Shown here: one piece after another, positions 40,443-41,330 of the stretch
Layout: each line of letters starts with the position of its first letter
How positions within the stretch are numbered: position 1 is the stretch's first letter
Translations under genes and position numbers: made by a program
NCBI GenBank assembly: GCA_947463515.1
Contig: CANHRI010000019.1
Span: 1-41,330 of the forward strand
Length of the DNA: 41,330 bases
Direction of reading: 5' to 3'
Source: Flavobacteriaceae bacterium
Lineage (GTDB): Bacteria; Bacteroidota; Bacteroidia; Flavobacteriales; Flavobacteriaceae
Notes under the pieces: generated by a model
Database searches by the model: none
Seen by the model: only the letters and a program-made list of their open reading frames with translations
Told to the model about the DNA's origin: nothing

Positions 40443-40886
40443 ATGGGATTGCATATTCTCGTTTTCTTTTTAACTTTTTTTATGATGGAATTTATGGCAT
40501 GGTTTACCCATAAATACGTTATGCACGGCTTTTTATGGTCTTTACATGCCGATCACCACAAAAAAGACCACGATTCATGGTTTGAACGCAACGACGCTTT
40601 CTTCATTTTTTATGCCGTCGTAAGTATGGGCTTTTTCTTGCTTTGGCAAAACAACATCTTATCGATTGGATTAGCCATTGGGTTGGGCATTTTTGCTTAT
40701 GGATTAGCCTACTTTTTGGTCCACGACATATTCATCCACCAACGTTTTAAAATATTCCGAAATGCCAACAATCGCTATGCAAAAGCGGTACGTCGGGCAC
40801 ATAAAATGCACCACAAACACATCGGAAAAGAAGATGGGGAATGTTTCGGAATGCTCATTGTTCCACTAAAATATTTCAAAAAATAA
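40443..40886 (+). CDS. crtZ: Beta-carotene hydroxylase (CrtZ-like)
   Basis: This is a 147-residue membrane di-iron hydroxylase of the fatty acid hydroxylase superfamily. The start at 40443 (MGLHILVFFLTFFMMEFMAWF) follows crtB by two bases; the frame is open further upstream inside crtB. His motifs are HKYVMHG, HADHHKKDH, HDIFIHQR and HKMHHKHIGKEDGECFG. CrtZ adds hydroxyl groups at C3 and C3' of beta-carotene, making zeaxanthin. Lycopene cyclase, needed to supply beta-rings, is not in the window. Terminator directly downstream. Confidence 0.92.
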   Translation: MGLHILVFFLTFFMMEFMAWFTHKYVMHGFLWSLHADHHKKDHDSWFERNDAFFIFYAVVSMGFFLLWQNNILSIGLAIGLGIFAYGLAYFLVHDIFIHQRFKIFRNANNRYAKAVRRAHKMHHKHIGKEDGECFGMLIVPLKYFKK

Positions 40887-40920
40887 AAAAATCCCGGTTC
40901 ATTACGAATCGGGATTTTTT
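40885..40920. terminator. Bidirectional terminator between crtZ and the DUF4252 gene
   Basis: AAAAAATCCCG (40885-40895) pairs with CGGGATTTTTT (40910-40920), with extra pairing TTC/GAA in the loop and T runs on both strands. Confidence 0.9.
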
Positions 40921-40937
40921 ATCACTAACTCAAACCA

Positions 40938-41330
40938 TTACGGTTTAAATATTTGCTGCAACGGTTGCAACTGCTGCATGTTTAATTCTGAATTTTGCAA
41001 CACCGACAAAAACGTCATCGCATCGGCGGGATTCATATCGTCGCCCAAAATTCGAATAACAGTCAAACCACCTCCCGATTTACTCCCAAAAAGTACAATC
41101 TCATCCACCTTATCCTCTTCGCCAACAATGCTAATGGAACCTCCCTCTTTACCAGACCCAAAATGCATTAACTCGGCATATTGTGTGGTATCTTTAAGAA
41201 TCGTTCGCACGGTTTGAAATTCACGCTCCAACTGCTTTGGTTGCTTCGGATTGGCTTTGTAAAACATGACATTCAACTTTTTGAAGGTCTTCAACACCCG
41301 TTTTTGTTCGGGAGTCAAAGAAGCCTTATC
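40938..41330 (-). CDS. DUF4252 protein, N-terminus outside the window
   Basis: The frame is open to the last base, so the start lies beyond it. The visible 130 residues (LTPEQKRVLKTFKKLNVMFY, LMHFGSGKEGGSISIVGEED, DEIVLFGSKSGGGLTVIRIL, NPADAMTFLSVLQ) match the DUF4252 family of Bacteroidota, usually small exported or lipoprotein-like proteins. Family members are often encoded beside an RNA polymerase sigma factor, which would lie outside this window. Function unknown. Confidence 0.85.
   Translation of the reverse strand, partial: DKASLTPEQKRVLKTFKKLNVMFYKANPKQPKQLEREFQTVRTILKDTTQYAELMHFGSGKEGGSISIVGEEDKVDEIVLFGSKSGGGLTVIRILGDDMNPADAMTFLSVLQNSELNMQQLQPLQQIFKP

Overview
The window looks like a stretch of chromosome from a member of the Flavobacteriaceae (Bacteroidota). 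The evidence is the AT-rich DNA, two proteins with type IX secretion C-terminal sorting domains (one type B, one type A), promoters of the TTG-N17-23-TAnnTTTG kind, weak or absent Shine-Dalgarno sequences, many Bacteroidota-type lipoproteins and a zeaxanthin-type carotenoid cluster. I cannot name a species. Nothing looks like a phage, transposon, plasmid or CRISPR array; it is mostly ordinary chromosome with some interesting local organisation.

Layout. 1-8181: the end of a large type IX cargo protein, a KAS III enzyme, a BNR-repeat cargo protein, an S9D-type peptidase, a DUF2975/HTH pair and a lone ABC ATPase. 8182-13907: a gene-poor gap, then a TetR-like regulator with an ABC1/UbiB kinase, an OmpA-lipoprotein/lipocalin pair, and htpG. 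14006-17871: a second (prolyl oligopeptidase) S9 peptidase, a DUF2721/unknown pair and an odd secreted Arg-rich protein. 17958-22817: a very compact minus-strand run (icd, two paralogous small proteins around a small membrane protein, DUF6671, Sua5, SbtA). 22909-32303: L,D-transpeptidase, the DUF1800/DUF1501 pair, EamA, DoxX-like/AlkB/sterol desaturase, TIGR03643, an alpha/beta hydrolase and an M61 peptidase. 32385-36201: DUF4369 lipoprotein, FKBP lipoprotein, S4 protein/methyltransferase, phosphoribosyltransferase and shikimate kinase. 36328-36629: two identical tRNA-Lys and one tRNA-Leu, then a 61-bp tandem repeat array. 37174-40886: carotenoid cluster (CarH-like regulator, crtI, crtB, crtZ). 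The window ends in a DUF4252 gene.

The most interesting signal is regulatory. An inverted repeat TGTTTAA-N16/17-TTAAACA lies in front of the CarH-like gene, in front of crtI, and 27 kb away in front of the TetR-like/UbiB-kinase operon. In the two carotenoid promoters the TAnnTTTG -7 element sits exactly between the half-sites. The CarH-like protein keeps both the W-x9-EH motif and the ExHxxG cobalamin-ligand motif. Together these suggest a light- and B12-responsive regulon that also includes an ABC1-family kinase. The second notable item is the icd-to-sbtA run with its paralogous small-protein pair, which I cannot assign to a described system.
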